Below are positions 1-6,339 of a stretch of 25,685 nucleotides of DNA, piece by piece. Both the position numbers and the translations under genes were made by a program. The notes below the pieces were generated by a model. The model had not been told where the DNA came from and did no database searches. It worked only from the letters and a program-made list of their open reading frames with translations. Position 1 is the stretch's first letter. Each line of letters begins with the position of its first letter. The DNA is taken from assembly GCF_943913695.1 (NCBI RefSeq), contig NZ_CALTZE010000046.1, positions 1 through 25,685 on the forward strand, given 5' to 3'. The stretch comes from an uncultured Marmoricola sp. (GTDB lineage Bacteria; Actinomycetota; Actinomycetes; Propionibacteriales; Nocardioidaceae).

Positions 1-21
1 GGGAGAAGCGGGTGGGGTGGT

Positions 22-1461
22 TCATCGAGCCCGCACCCCCACGCGGACGTCGCGGAACCGTGCGGGCGCGGCGGGGTGACCGGTGTGGCCGGTCTGGCCG
101 GGCTGGCCCTTGCCGCAGTTGGGCGTGCCCCACGCGACGGACTCGTGGGAGAGCATGTCCAGGGAGGCCCAGAACTGCGGGCCGATCCCGGTGTAGGTCG
201 GGTTGCGCAGCAGACGGCCGAGCCGCCCACCCTTGATCTCGTAGCCGACCTCGGTGCCGAACTGGAAGTTGAGCCGCTTGTCGTCGATCGACCACGACCG
301 GTTGCTCTCCATGTAGATCCCCTCGTCGGTGCTCGCGATGATCTCCTCGAAGCTGTGGGGGCCGGGCTCGAGCCCGACGTTGGTCATCCGCACCATCGGC
401 AGCCGCGACCAGCCGTCGGCGCGCACGCTGCCGGCGTAGGCCAGGCCGGCAGCCGCCGCGGAGTCGCGCCCGGCGAGGACGCCGACCCAGACGCCGTCGC
501 GGACCGCATCGCGCTTGGCCGCGGGGGTGCCCTCGTCGTCGTAGCCGAAGCTGCCGAGGGCGCCGGGGATGGTCGGGTCGATGGTGATGTTCATCAGCTC
601 CGAGCCGTAGCGCAGGCTGCCGAGCCTGGAGAGGTCGAGCCAGGAGGTGCCGGCGTAGGCCGCCTCCCAGCCCAGGATGCGGTCGAGCTCGATCGCGTGG
701 CCGACCGACTCGTGGATCTGCAGCGCCAGCTGCTCCGAGCCGAGCACGAGGTCGGTGCGTCCTGCGGGGCACTCCGGCGCGGTGAGCAGCTCGCGTGCCT
801 CGGCGCCCACCCGCGGCGCGTTGCCGAGCAGGTCGAGCGCGTCGACGAACTCCCAGCCGCGGGTGGCGAACTGCCCGCGCGAGGCGGGGTAGGAGCGACG
901 CTGCGTCTCGTGCTCGCCGATGGCGGTCGCCTGGATGCCGGCTCCGCACTCACGCACGTGCTGGTCGATGCGGGAGCCCTCGCTGGAGACGAACCACTTG
1001 CGGGTGTCCCACACGTCGTAGGTGGCGGTCGCGAGGTCGGCGCCGTGCTCGCGCATCAGCCGCGTCGCCTCGGAGAGCAGGTCGCCCTTGGTCGACAGCG
1101 GCACCGTCAGCGGGTCGATCGCGCAGTCGTTGGCCCACGACCCCACCACGGGCTCGCTGGGGATCAGGCCGGTGCCGTCGCGCGATACCAGGGCGCTGGC
1201 CCGGGCGATCTCCGTGGCGCGGTGACCGGCCTCCCGGGCGGCGCCGAACTCCAGGTCGGGGGCGGCGAAGAAGCCCCACCCCGACCCGACCAGCGCCCGC
1301 ACCCCGACGCCGGAGTCAGTGCTCTGCGAGACGTCGTCGACGTCACCGTCGCGCGCGCTCATCTGCTGGGCGCGTCGGTGCATCACCCGGGCGTCTGCGT
1401 AGCTCGCCCCCGCGTCGAGCGCCGCCTGCACGGCCGCCTCCGCTGCCTCGAACTCGCTCAT
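22..1461 (-). CDS. tldD: TldD/PmbA family metalloprotease, TldD subunit
   Basis: This 479-residue protein has the TldD-type metal-binding signature HESVGH at about residues 250-255 (HExxxH). It also has the family's conserved C-terminal part, with NPTYTG and CGKGQPGQ. TldD works with TldE/PmbA as a heterodimeric zinc protease; known substrates include unfolded peptides and some modified-peptide precursors. The ATG at 1461 was chosen because a GGGAG Shine-Dalgarno stretch lies just upstream and the family N-terminus begins there. The open frame continues further upstream but lacks family sequence. The C-terminus is slightly unusual: it reads GQTGHTGHPAAPARFRDV, and I miss the Cys-containing HGCPPARFR-like ending I remember from typical members. 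A TldE partner would be expected beyond the left edge of the window, but only 21 bases remain there, so this is inference. Confidence 0.9.
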   Translation of the reverse strand: MSEFEAAEAAVQAALDAGASYADARVMHRRAQQMSARDGDVDDVSQSTDSGVGVRALVGSGWGFFAAPDLEFGAAREAGHRATEIARASALVSRDGTGLIPSEPVVGSWANDCAIDPLTVPLSTKGDLLSEATRLMREHGADLATATYDVWDTRKWFVSSEGSRIDQHVRECGAGIQATAIGEHETQRRSYPASRGQFATRGWEFVDALDLLGNAPRVGAEARELLTAPECPAGRTDLVLGSEQLALQIHESVGHAIELDRILGWEAAYAGTSWLDLSRLGSLRYGSELMNITIDPTIPGALGSFGYDDEGTPAAKRDAVRDGVWVGVLAGRDSAAAAGLAYAGSVRADGWSRLPMVRMTNVGLEPGPHSFEEIIASTDEGIYMESNRSWSIDDKRLNFQFGTEVGYEIKGGRLGRLLRNPTYTGIGPQFWASLDMLSHESVAWGTPNCGKGQPGQTGHTGHPAAPARFRDVRVGVRAR

Positions 1462-1579
1462 GTCTCCCGACCCTGTCACACGGCGCCGACACTCCCGCGC
1501 CGCGACCGAGCCGGCGACTGGACCGCGACCGGGCCGCGACCCGGCCGTCACTGGGCCGCGATCGGGAGGGGCTGCCCGC

Positions 1580-2002
1580 CTAGCCGAGGCCGGGGAGGTC
1601 GGAGGGGGCGGCGCCGAAGCCGAGGGAGCGTACGGCGCTGTCCTGCAGGCCAGTGATCGCGCGGCGGCGGTCGGGGCCGGCGGTGCCGCCGACGACCTCG
1701 GCGTAGGTGCGGGCGACGCGCTGCTCCACGGTGCGTGCCGCCATCCGGACCTGGGCCGGCGTCGTGGCCGGACCGGGCACCTCGTAGTCGACCCCCGAGG
1801 CGACCGGCTCGGCCCCGCGCGCCGCGACCAGCGCGGTGAGCTCGTCGCGGGCCGCGCGGTGCTGCTCGAAGGCGGCCGTCAGGCGCGCCGCGAGGTCGGG
1901 CTCGGAGGAGGCCGAGACCCGGGCGCCGAGGAAGCCGAAGAGCCAGACCGCCGCGTGCTCGGCGGCCAGGGCCTGCTGCAGCGACTCCAGCGGGGTGCTC
2001 AC
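1580..2002 (-). CDS. Ferritin-like DUF4439 domain protein
   Basis: This roughly 140-residue protein starts with STPLESLQQALAAEHAAVW and is predicted to be mainly alpha-helical. Conserved Glu/His pairs (AAEH, EQHRAARDEL) are typical of the actinobacterial ferritin-like DUF4439 family, whose function is not established. I placed the start at the GTG at 2002 because it overlaps the TGA of the upstream gene (GTGA), implying translational coupling. The in-frame GTG at 2011 would add three residues and is a reasonable alternative. The protein has no export signal of its own. It probably acts with the lipoprotein encoded upstream, since the two genes form a tight minus-strand pair. Confidence 0.8.
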   Translation of the reverse strand: MSTPLESLQQALAAEHAAVWLFGFLGARVSASSEPDLAARLTAAFEQHRAARDELTALVAARGAEPVASGVDYEVPGPATTPAQVRMAARTVEQRVARTYAEVVGGTAGPDRRRAITGLQDSAVRSLGFGAAPSDLPGLG

Positions 2003-2556
2003 CTCGGCCACGTCGCCACCCGCTGCGCGACGCCCGCGCCCATGCTCGCCAGCAGCCCCGCGAAGCTGCCGCTCTCGGCGTCGACGGCGAGGGAGTCGAG
2101 CCGGGCCAGCAGCTGCTCCTCGCGCACCCGCAGCCGTTGCAGCGCGAGCGCGGCGTCGGCCGGCACGGCGTACGCCGGGGGCTGGGTGGCCGGCTCGGCA
2201 CCCTCGGGCACGGCGTCGGCCAGGGCGCTCTCGTGGGTCCGGTGCATCGAGACGACGGCGCCGAGCTCGCCCGTACGCCGGGGGAAGCGGCGCTGCGTGC
2301 GGGTGACGGCGTGACGCACCGCGCTGATCTCGGCCAGTGCCAGGGTCGCCAGCGCGACGTCGGGCCGCAGCGACGGGACGCCCTGGGGCTCGGGCGACCC
2401 GCTGGCGGACCCCGTGCGGGACGGCGGGTCGATGGCCGAGAGGGGGTCGCAGGCGGCGAGCGCCACCAGCCCCCCGCTCGCCCCGGCCGCGAGCAGGCTG
2501 CGCCGCGAGAGCCTCGCGCGCGACGGGAGCTGGGCCCGGCTGGGGGTGGCCGACAC
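1999..2556 (-). CDS. Tat-exported lipoprotein, probably DUF4439-associated
   Basis: The 185-residue product has a textbook export signal: a twin-arginine stretch SRRSLL (Arg18-Arg19), a hydrophobic segment, and a lipobox LAAC with Cys36 as the likely lipidated residue. This predicts Tat export and anchoring outside the membrane. The mature part is Ala/Arg-rich and helical, with no catalytic motif I recognise. It resembles a degenerate ferritin-like bundle (for example MHRTHESALADAVPEG). The GTG at 2556 is the start. A TACGCT box (2569 to 2564 on the minus strand) lies 7 nt upstream, and no Shine-Dalgarno fits in that gap, so the transcript may be leaderless. The 3' end overlaps the ferritin-like gene. 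The function is unknown. Confidence 0.75.
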   Translation of the reverse strand: MSATPSRAQLPSRARLSRRSLLAAGASGGLVALAACDPLSAIDPPSRTGSASGSPEPQGVPSLRPDVALATLALAEISAVRHAVTRTQRRFPRRTGELGAVVSMHRTHESALADAVPEGAEPATQPPAYAVPADAALALQRLRVREEQLLARLDSLAVDAESGSFAGLLASMGAGVAQRVATWPR

Positions 2557-2563
2557 GGCGCCC

Positions 2564-2590
2564 AGCGTAGGCGGATCGGCGCGCTAGGGT
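2564..2590. promoter_or_regulatory. Back-to-back -10 boxes for the DUF4439 pair and rimP
   Basis: The minus strand carries TACGCT at 2569-2564, placed 7 nt before the lipoprotein GTG. The plus strand carries TAGGGT at 2585-2590, about 41 nt before the rimP ATG. Both fit the actinobacterial TANNNT -10 pattern. No convincing -35 box is visible for either. The two -10 boxes are only 15 bp apart, so the promoters probably compete for polymerase. Confidence 0.45.
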
Positions 2591-2631
2591 GGGCCCGCAC
2601 CACCCACAACAGCACACGGAGGTCAGCAGTC

Positions 2632-3117
2632 ATGGGCACCGCAGGGACCGGCACAGGATCCGCCTCAGGATCCGCGGACCGTCTCGAGCAGGAGCTGACC
2701 GGGCCGGTGCAGGCGCTCGGCCTCGACCTCGAGGGCGTCGACGTCAAGGCCGCCGGCAACCGTCGACTGCTGCGCGTGGCCGTCGACAAGGACGGTGGCG
2801 TGAGTCTCGACGACGTCGCCGAGGCGACGCGGGAGATCTCGCGCGTGCTCGACGAGGGCGACCTCATGGGCGAGCGCGCCTACACCCTCGAGGTGTCCTC
2901 CCCGGGCGTCGACCGCCCGCTGACCCACCCGCGCCACTGGCGTCGCAACGCCGGTCGGCTGGTCAAGGTGACCACCGAGGAGGAGACCCTCACCGGCCGC
3001 GTCCTCTCCAGCGACGACGACGGCGCCGACCTCGACGTCGCTGGCACGACCCGGCGCGTCGCGCTCGGCGACGTCCGCAAGGCGCTGGTCCAGATCGAGT
3101 TCACCAAGGAGTCCTGA
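2632..3117 (+). CDS. rimP: Ribosome maturation factor RimP
   Basis: The 161-residue protein carries the RimP core. This includes LEGVDVKAAGNRRLLRVAVDKDGGV followed later by the signature stretch YTLEVSSPGVDRPL and the C-terminal Sm-like barrel that begins around GRLVKVTTEEE. RimP assists late 30S subunit assembly. The ATG at 2632 follows a good GGAGG Shine-Dalgarno (about 2618-2622). The stop codon overlaps the nusA start (TGATG), the classic rimP-nusA arrangement. The N-terminal 15 or so residues are Gly/Ser/Thr-rich and poorly conserved in the family. Confidence 0.95.
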   Translation: MGTAGTGTGSASGSADRLEQELTGPVQALGLDLEGVDVKAAGNRRLLRVAVDKDGGVSLDDVAEATREISRVLDEGDLMGERAYTLEVSSPGVDRPLTHPRHWRRNAGRLVKVTTEEETLTGRVLSSDDDGADLDVAGTTRRVALGDVRKALVQIEFTKES

Positions 3118-4097
3118 TGGACATCGACATGTCGCTGCTGCGCATGCTGGCCCGCGAGAAGGAGATCTCCTTCGAGGTGCTCGTCGAGGCCATCGAGCAG
3201 GCGCTGCTCACGGCCTACCACAAGATCGACATGGACCATGCCGAGGCGCAGGCCCGCGTCGAGCTCGACACCAAGACCGGTCACGTCGTGGTGCTCGCCC
3301 AGCGCACCGACGAGGAGGGCAACGTCGTCGGGGAGTACGACGACACCCCCGACGGGTTCGGTCGCATCGCGGCCACCACCGCCAAGCAGGTGATGCTGCA
3401 GCGGCTGCGCGACGCCGAGGACGAGCGCAAGTTCGGCGAGTTCTCCGGCAAGGAGGGCGACATCGTCAGCGGGCTGATCCAGCAGGGGCGCGACCCCAAC
3501 GACACCCTGGTGGACCTCGGCCCGCTGGAGGCGCTGCTGCCGTCGGGGGAGCGGGTGCCGGGCGAGGACTACTCCCACGGCGTGCGCATCAAGTGCCTCG
3601 TGGTCAGCGTGCGCAAGGGCATGCGCGGTCCGCAGGTGATGCTCTCGCGCACCCACCCCAACCTGGTCAAGAAGCTCTTCGCCCTCGAGGTCCCCGAGAT
3701 CGCCGACGGCACCGTCGAGATCGCCGCGATCGCCCGCGAGGCCGGCCACCGCACCAAGATCGCCGTGCACTCCACCGTGCCCGGGGTCAACGCCAAGGGC
3801 GCCTGCATCGGCCCGATGGGCCAGCGGGTCCGCAACGTGATGAACGAGCTGCACGGCGAGAAGATCGACATCGTCGACTGGTCCGAGGACCCCGCCGAGT
3901 TCGTTGCCAACGCCCTGAGCCCCGCCCGGGTCTCCGAGGTCATCGTGGTCGACGCCGAGGCGCGCTCGGCGCGCGTCATCGTCCCCGACTTCCAGCTCTC
4001 CCTGGCCATCGGCAAGGAGGGCCAGAACGCGCGGCTCGCCGCCCGCATGACCGGCTGGCGCATCGACATCCGCTCCGACGAGGCTCCCGCGACCTGA
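3117..4097 (+). CDS. nusA: Transcription termination/antitermination factor NusA
   Basis: The 326-residue protein binds RNA polymerase and nascent RNA and modulates pausing, termination and antitermination. The N-terminal polymerase-binding domain covers about residues 1-110 (MDIDMSLLRMLAREKE). An S1 domain follows at about 112-180 (GDIVSGLIQQGRD). Two KH domains follow, with GPMGQR near residue 231 and IGKEGQNARLAARM near 300. It lacks the C-terminal acidic repeats of the longer E. coli protein, as is normal outside proteobacteria. The ATG overlaps the rimP stop. A hairpin that includes the stop codon probably terminates the message here, so ylxR and infB would depend on their own promoter. 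Confidence 0.97.
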   Translation: MDIDMSLLRMLAREKEISFEVLVEAIEQALLTAYHKIDMDHAEAQARVELDTKTGHVVVLAQRTDEEGNVVGEYDDTPDGFGRIAATTAKQVMLQRLRDAEDERKFGEFSGKEGDIVSGLIQQGRDPNDTLVDLGPLEALLPSGERVPGEDYSHGVRIKCLVVSVRKGMRGPQVMLSRTHPNLVKKLFALEVPEIADGTVEIAAIAREAGHRTKIAVHSTVPGVNAKGACIGPMGQRVRNVMNELHGEKIDIVDWSEDPAEFVANALSPARVSEVIVVDAEARSARVIVPDFQLSLAIGKEGQNARLAARMTGWRIDIRSDEAPAT

Positions 4098-4122
4098 GTC
4101 GCGACGCAGTCGCGCCTCAGGT
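4092..4122 (+). terminator. Hairpin overlapping the nusA stop
   Basis: Two 14-base arms (4092-4105 and 4109-4122) pair with a single mismatch around a GCA loop. The nusA stop codon lies inside the left arm. No T-tract follows, which is common for actinobacterial terminators. Confidence 0.6.
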
Positions 4123-4123
4123 C

Positions 4124-4488
4124 ACGCGGGAGGGTCGAGCAAGCGACGCGACCGAGGTACGAGGTCGCGCGAGCGCGTCGAGACACCGGTGAGTCGAAGG
4201 ACGACGCCGGGGACGGGCGGTCTGTCGGGTTGCGGGGTCTCGAGGCCCTCGCTGGCGCTCGGGCACCTCGACCACCCTCGGGCGGGGTGAGGCCCTCGCT
4301 GGCGCTCGGGCACCTCGACCACCCCCGGGCTTGGGTCCCTGAGGTGCGAGCGGAGCGAGCCTCGAAGGGCCGATGACGCGTACGGCGGTCTGCTGGCTCG
4401 CGGGGTCTCGAGGCCCTCGCTGGCGCTCGGGCACCTCGACCACCCCCGGGCGGGGTGAGGCCCTCGCTGGCGCTCGGGCACCTCGACC
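4124..4488. repeat. Cluster of REP-like hairpin repeats between nusA and the arsR gene
   Basis: A unit that begins GAGGCCCTCGCTGGCGCTCG and ends CACCTCGACC occurs four times, starting at 4242, 4289, 4410 and 4457. Copies 1-2 and 3-4 form a repeated dimer with a 168-bp offset. Each full unit is bounded by TCGAGG and CCTCGA or their remnants and can fold back on itself. Related elements lie at about 4129-4185 and 4340-4369 (GAGGTGCGAGCGGAGCGAGC). No credible gene lies in this roughly 400-bp gap, which sits between two convergent genes. Confidence 0.75.
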
Positions 4489-4505
4489 GTCCCGCGGGGC
4501 GCGGG

Positions 4506-4853
4506 TCAGGTGTCGGCGTCGCGCGGGCCCGGGGCCGTACGGCGGCCTCGCGCGATCTCGGTACCGAGGGCGTCGAGGCGCTGCTCCCAGAAGCCGCGGA
4601 ACTGCTCGAGCCAGGCGTCGACCTGGCTCAGCGGGCCGGCGTCGACGGAGTAGAGCCGTCGCGAGCCCTCCGCGCGGACCTGCGCGAAGCCGGACTCGCG
4701 CAGCACGCGCAGCTGCATCGACACCGCCGGCTGGCTGATGCCGAACTCCTCACCGATGGTCTCGGCGACCGCGCCGGCCGGTCGCTCCCCGTCGAGCAGC
4801 AGCTCGAGGATGCGGCGGCGTACGGGGTCTCCGAGCACGTCGAAGGCGTGCAT
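4506..4853 (-). CDS. ArsR-family winged-helix transcriptional regulator
   Basis: The 115-residue protein has the ArsR/SmtB fold order. It starts MHAFDVLGDPVRRRILELLL, has a helix-turn-helix around ISQPAVSMQLRVLRESG (about residues 40-55) and a wing with RAEGSRRLYSVD. No cysteine metal-binding motif is visible, so it is more like the metal-independent members that sit beside SRPBCC genes and often repress their own operon. The ATG at 4853 lies 8 bp after the stop of the SRPBCC gene, so the two genes are almost certainly co-transcribed. The C-terminal tail is basic and low-complexity (GRRTAPGPRDADT). Confidence 0.9.
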   Translation of the reverse strand: MHAFDVLGDPVRRRILELLLDGERPAGAVAETIGEEFGISQPAVSMQLRVLRESGFAQVRAEGSRRLYSVDAGPLSQVDAWLEQFRGFWEQRLDALGTEIARGRRTAPGPRDADT

Positions 4854-4861
4854 CGGCGCGG

Positions 4862-5776
4862 CTACTGCGAGGTCTCGGTGCCGGAGTAGAAGGCGAGCGT
4901 GCGGTCGGCGGCTGCCCGGGCCTGCGCCGGGTCGGTGCCGTAGTCGGTGCTCGCCTGTGCCCAGCCGTCGTTGGCGCCGGTCGTGATCGCACCGAGCCAC
5001 TCCATCTCCTCGGGGTGGTCCTGCGGTGCTGCCAGTGCGGCGAGGACCTCGGCGGCGTCGAACCCGGGGTCCTGCAGGTGCTGGTCGAGCCCGAGCAGCA
5101 TCAGCTCCCAGCCCACGCCCACCGCCCCGGGGCCGTAGGCGTCCCAGAACTCCGGCGGCACGGCGGCGGCGTGCTCCAGACGCAGCGTGGTGCCCTCGTC
5201 GGTGCCGTCGAGGTGGACGTCGACCCAGCTGACCTGCCCCTGGGCCTCCCAGGTCAGCGCCAGGTGGTGCGGCTCGTCGCAGGTGAGGATCTCGCCGCCG
5301 GCGTTGCCCTCGATCTGGTAGCGCCCGCCGAGCCGCAGGTCGCCGGAGACCGGCGAGAGCCACCGCGGGATGCGCTCGGCGGGCGCTACCAGATCGAGGG
5401 CAACGCCGGCGGCGTGCTCCAGACGCAGCGTGGTGCCCTCGTCGGTGCCGTCGAGGTGGACGTCGACCCAGCTGACCTGCCCCTGGGCCTCCCAGGTCAG
5501 CGCCAGGTGGTGCGGCTCGTCGCAGGTGAGGATCTCGCCGCCGGCGTTGCCCTCGATCTGGTAGCGCCCGCCGAGCCGCAGGTCGCCGGAGACCGGCGAG
5601 AGCCACCGCGGGATGCGCTCGGCGGTGGTGAGCGCGTCCCAGACCTCGGCGGGGGCCGCCGGGTAGGTGCGCTCGGCGACGAGCACGCGTACGGCGAGGC
5701 CGTCGCGCTCGCCGTCGCGCAGGGACCGTCGTACGGCGCCGAGGTGGTCGGCGGGACTGCGGGTGAAGGAGGCCAT
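4862..5776 (-). CDS. SRPBCC (AHSA1/START-like) protein with internal duplication
   Basis: The N-terminus reads RTYPAAPAEVWDALTTAERI and is followed by GRYQIEGNAGGEIL and LTWEAQGQVSWVDVHL, the usual strand-helix pattern of the SRPBCC ligand-binding fold (AHSA1-like). These proteins bind hydrophobic ligands and often pair with an ArsR regulator, as here. The protein has 304 residues instead of about 220 because a block of about 73 residues, from AERIPRWLSP to RLEHAA, appears twice. The copies are joined by a short linker, VALDLVAP. The two DNA copies look identical over 219 bp, so the event is recent or an assembly artefact. With two cores fused head to tail, normal folding is doubtful. The C-terminal region (about 235-304) is single-copy. 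The ATG at 5776 was chosen by N-terminal family fit; the Shine-Dalgarno is weak. Confidence 0.85.
   Translation of the reverse strand: MASFTRSPADHLGAVRRSLRDGERDGLAVRVLVAERTYPAAPAEVWDALTTAERIPRWLSPVSGDLRLGGRYQIEGNAGGEILTCDEPHHLALTWEAQGQVSWVDVHLDGTDEGTTLRLEHAAGVALDLVAPAERIPRWLSPVSGDLRLGGRYQIEGNAGGEILTCDEPHHLALTWEAQGQVSWVDVHLDGTDEGTTLRLEHAAAVPPEFWDAYGPGAVGVGWELMLLGLDQHLQDPGFDAAEVLAALAAPQDHPEEMEWLGAITTGANDGWAQASTDYGTDPAQARAAADRTLAFYSGTETSQ
5164..5625. repeat. 243-bp in-frame tandem duplication with inverted filler
   Basis: Positions 5164-5382 and 5407-5625 are identical 219-bp copies, offset 243 bp (81 codons). The 24-bp filler between them (5383-5406) does not match either flank directly. It is the reverse complement of sequence inside each copy. 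Including flanking overlap, 5374-5414 is a perfect 41-bp inverted repeat of 5293-5333. The duplication keeps the frame of the SRPBCC gene. Confidence 0.93.
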
Positions 5777-5783
5777 GTCCGGA

Positions 5784-5812
5784 GAGAATCAGATCAGCCT
5801 TATATAAGTCAA
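5784..5812 (-). promoter_or_regulatory. Candidate promoter and palindromic operator of the SRPBCC-arsR operon
   Basis: This is an AT-rich patch in very GC-rich DNA. On the minus strand TTGACT (5812-5807) is a good -35 box. GATTCT (5790-5785), 16 nt further, is a possible -10, 8 nt before the ATG. The perfect 10-bp palindrome CTTATATAAG (5799-5808) overlaps the -35 box, a fitting place for autorepression by the ArsR protein. The operator role is inference. Confidence 0.45.
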
Positions 5813-5880
5813 GGATGAGACAGCTGTGGGTGGACGAGCGGGTGCACGGCGGCGGTTCGTGCCGGGCGGGGGTGCAGCGG

Positions 5881-5886
5881 TATGGT
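5881..5886 (+). promoter_or_regulatory. -10 box of ylxR (leaderless)
   Basis: TATGGT fits TANNNT and ends 8 nt before the GTG chosen for ylxR. This would give a transcript with almost no 5' leader. It would give ylxR-infB a promoter of its own after the hairpin behind nusA. Confidence 0.45.
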
Positions 5887-5894
5887 GGTCGGCG

Positions 5895-6254
5895 GTGGTC
5901 ACACAGCCCGGCAGTCGTCCTGCGCCCACGCGGACGTGCGTCGGATGCCGGCGGAAGGCCACCCGAGGTGAGCTGTTGCGTGTGGTCGCTCGCTCGGGCT
6001 TCGACGGCCAGGAGGACTCCTGGTACGCCGCTCCCGATCCGGCCGGCTCCGCACCGGGTCGCGGGGCGCACCTGCACCCCGACGGTGAGTGCCTGGCACG
6101 CGCCGAGCGGTCCCGGGCCTTCGTCCGCGCGTTGCGACACGACGCCGGCACGCGGGGACCGCTGCACCTCGAGGAGCTTCACCACTACCTGGGCGACCAC
6201 CCGGCCGCCGAGGCAGCACCACGACCGGACGAGAACGGGAGCATCAGCTCATGA
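5895..6254 (+). CDS. ylxR: YlxR family RNA-binding protein (DUF448)
   Basis: The 119-residue product starts VVTQPGSRPAPTRTCVGCRR and continues KATRGELLRVVA, the hallmark of the YlxR family. Members lie between nusA and infB in many bacteria. In Bacillus subtilis the homologue (RnpM) modulates RNase P. I chose the GTG at 5895 because a TATGGT -10 box ends 8 nt upstream and conserved sequence begins soon after. The open frame runs upstream to an ATG at 5826, but those residues are low-complexity and the promoter would lie inside them. The TGA at 6252-6254 overlaps an ATG that opens a chain of mini-ORFs leading towards infB. Confidence 0.85.
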   Translation: MVTQPGSRPAPTRTCVGCRRKATRGELLRVVARSGFDGQEDSWYAAPDPAGSAPGRGAHLHPDGECLARAERSRAFVRALRHDAGTRGPLHLEELHHYLGDHPAAEAAPRPDENGSISS

Positions 6255-6296
6255 GCCTGCGATGAGAACTTCGCGATGAGCATGCACATCAACTAG
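6251..6296 (+). other. Chain of three ATGA-linked mini-ORFs
   Basis: The ylxR stop overlaps ATG 6251, which opens MSLR-stop (6251-6265). That stop overlaps ATG 6262, which opens MRTSR-stop (6262-6279). That stop overlaps ATG 6276, which opens MSMHIN-stop (6276-6296). Each junction is an ATGA. The peptides are too short to be functional proteins. If used, they would pass terminating ribosomes along the RNA towards infB. No experimental support is visible from sequence alone. Confidence 0.5.
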
Positions 6297-6305
6297 CGGT
6301 TCGGC

Positions 6306-6333
6306 CCTCCTGGACGAGGCTCGGACCAGGAGG
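6306..6333 (+). promoter_or_regulatory. Hairpin sequestering the infB ribosome-binding site
   Basis: CCTCCTGG (6306-6313) pairs perfectly with CCAGGAGG (6326-6333) around a 12-nt loop. The right arm holds the AGGAGG Shine-Dalgarno of infB, whose GTG is at 6340. The left arm starts 10 nt after the last mini-ORF stop, close enough for a terminating ribosome to open the stem. Confidence 0.6.
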
Positions 6334-6339
6334 AAACAC

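Noticed and set aside
1462..1579. Short GGTCGCGG-type repeats between tldD and the ferritin-like gene
   Set aside because: The units are degenerate and few and do not match the other repeat clusters, so they may be only compositional.
76..1656. Long plus-strand open frame opposite tldD
   Set aside because: Low-complexity shadow frame. The minus strand encodes a full TldD with its metal motif.
4862..5776. Two separate SRPBCC genes instead of one
   Set aside because: There is a single N-terminus and a single C-terminus. The copies are partial, identical and in one frame without a stop or start between them.
5801..5808. TATATAAG read as the -10 box of a plus-strand ylxR promoter
   Set aside because: It lies about 90 bp from the ylxR start. 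TATGGT at 5881 is much better placed, and the palindrome fits the minus-strand operon.
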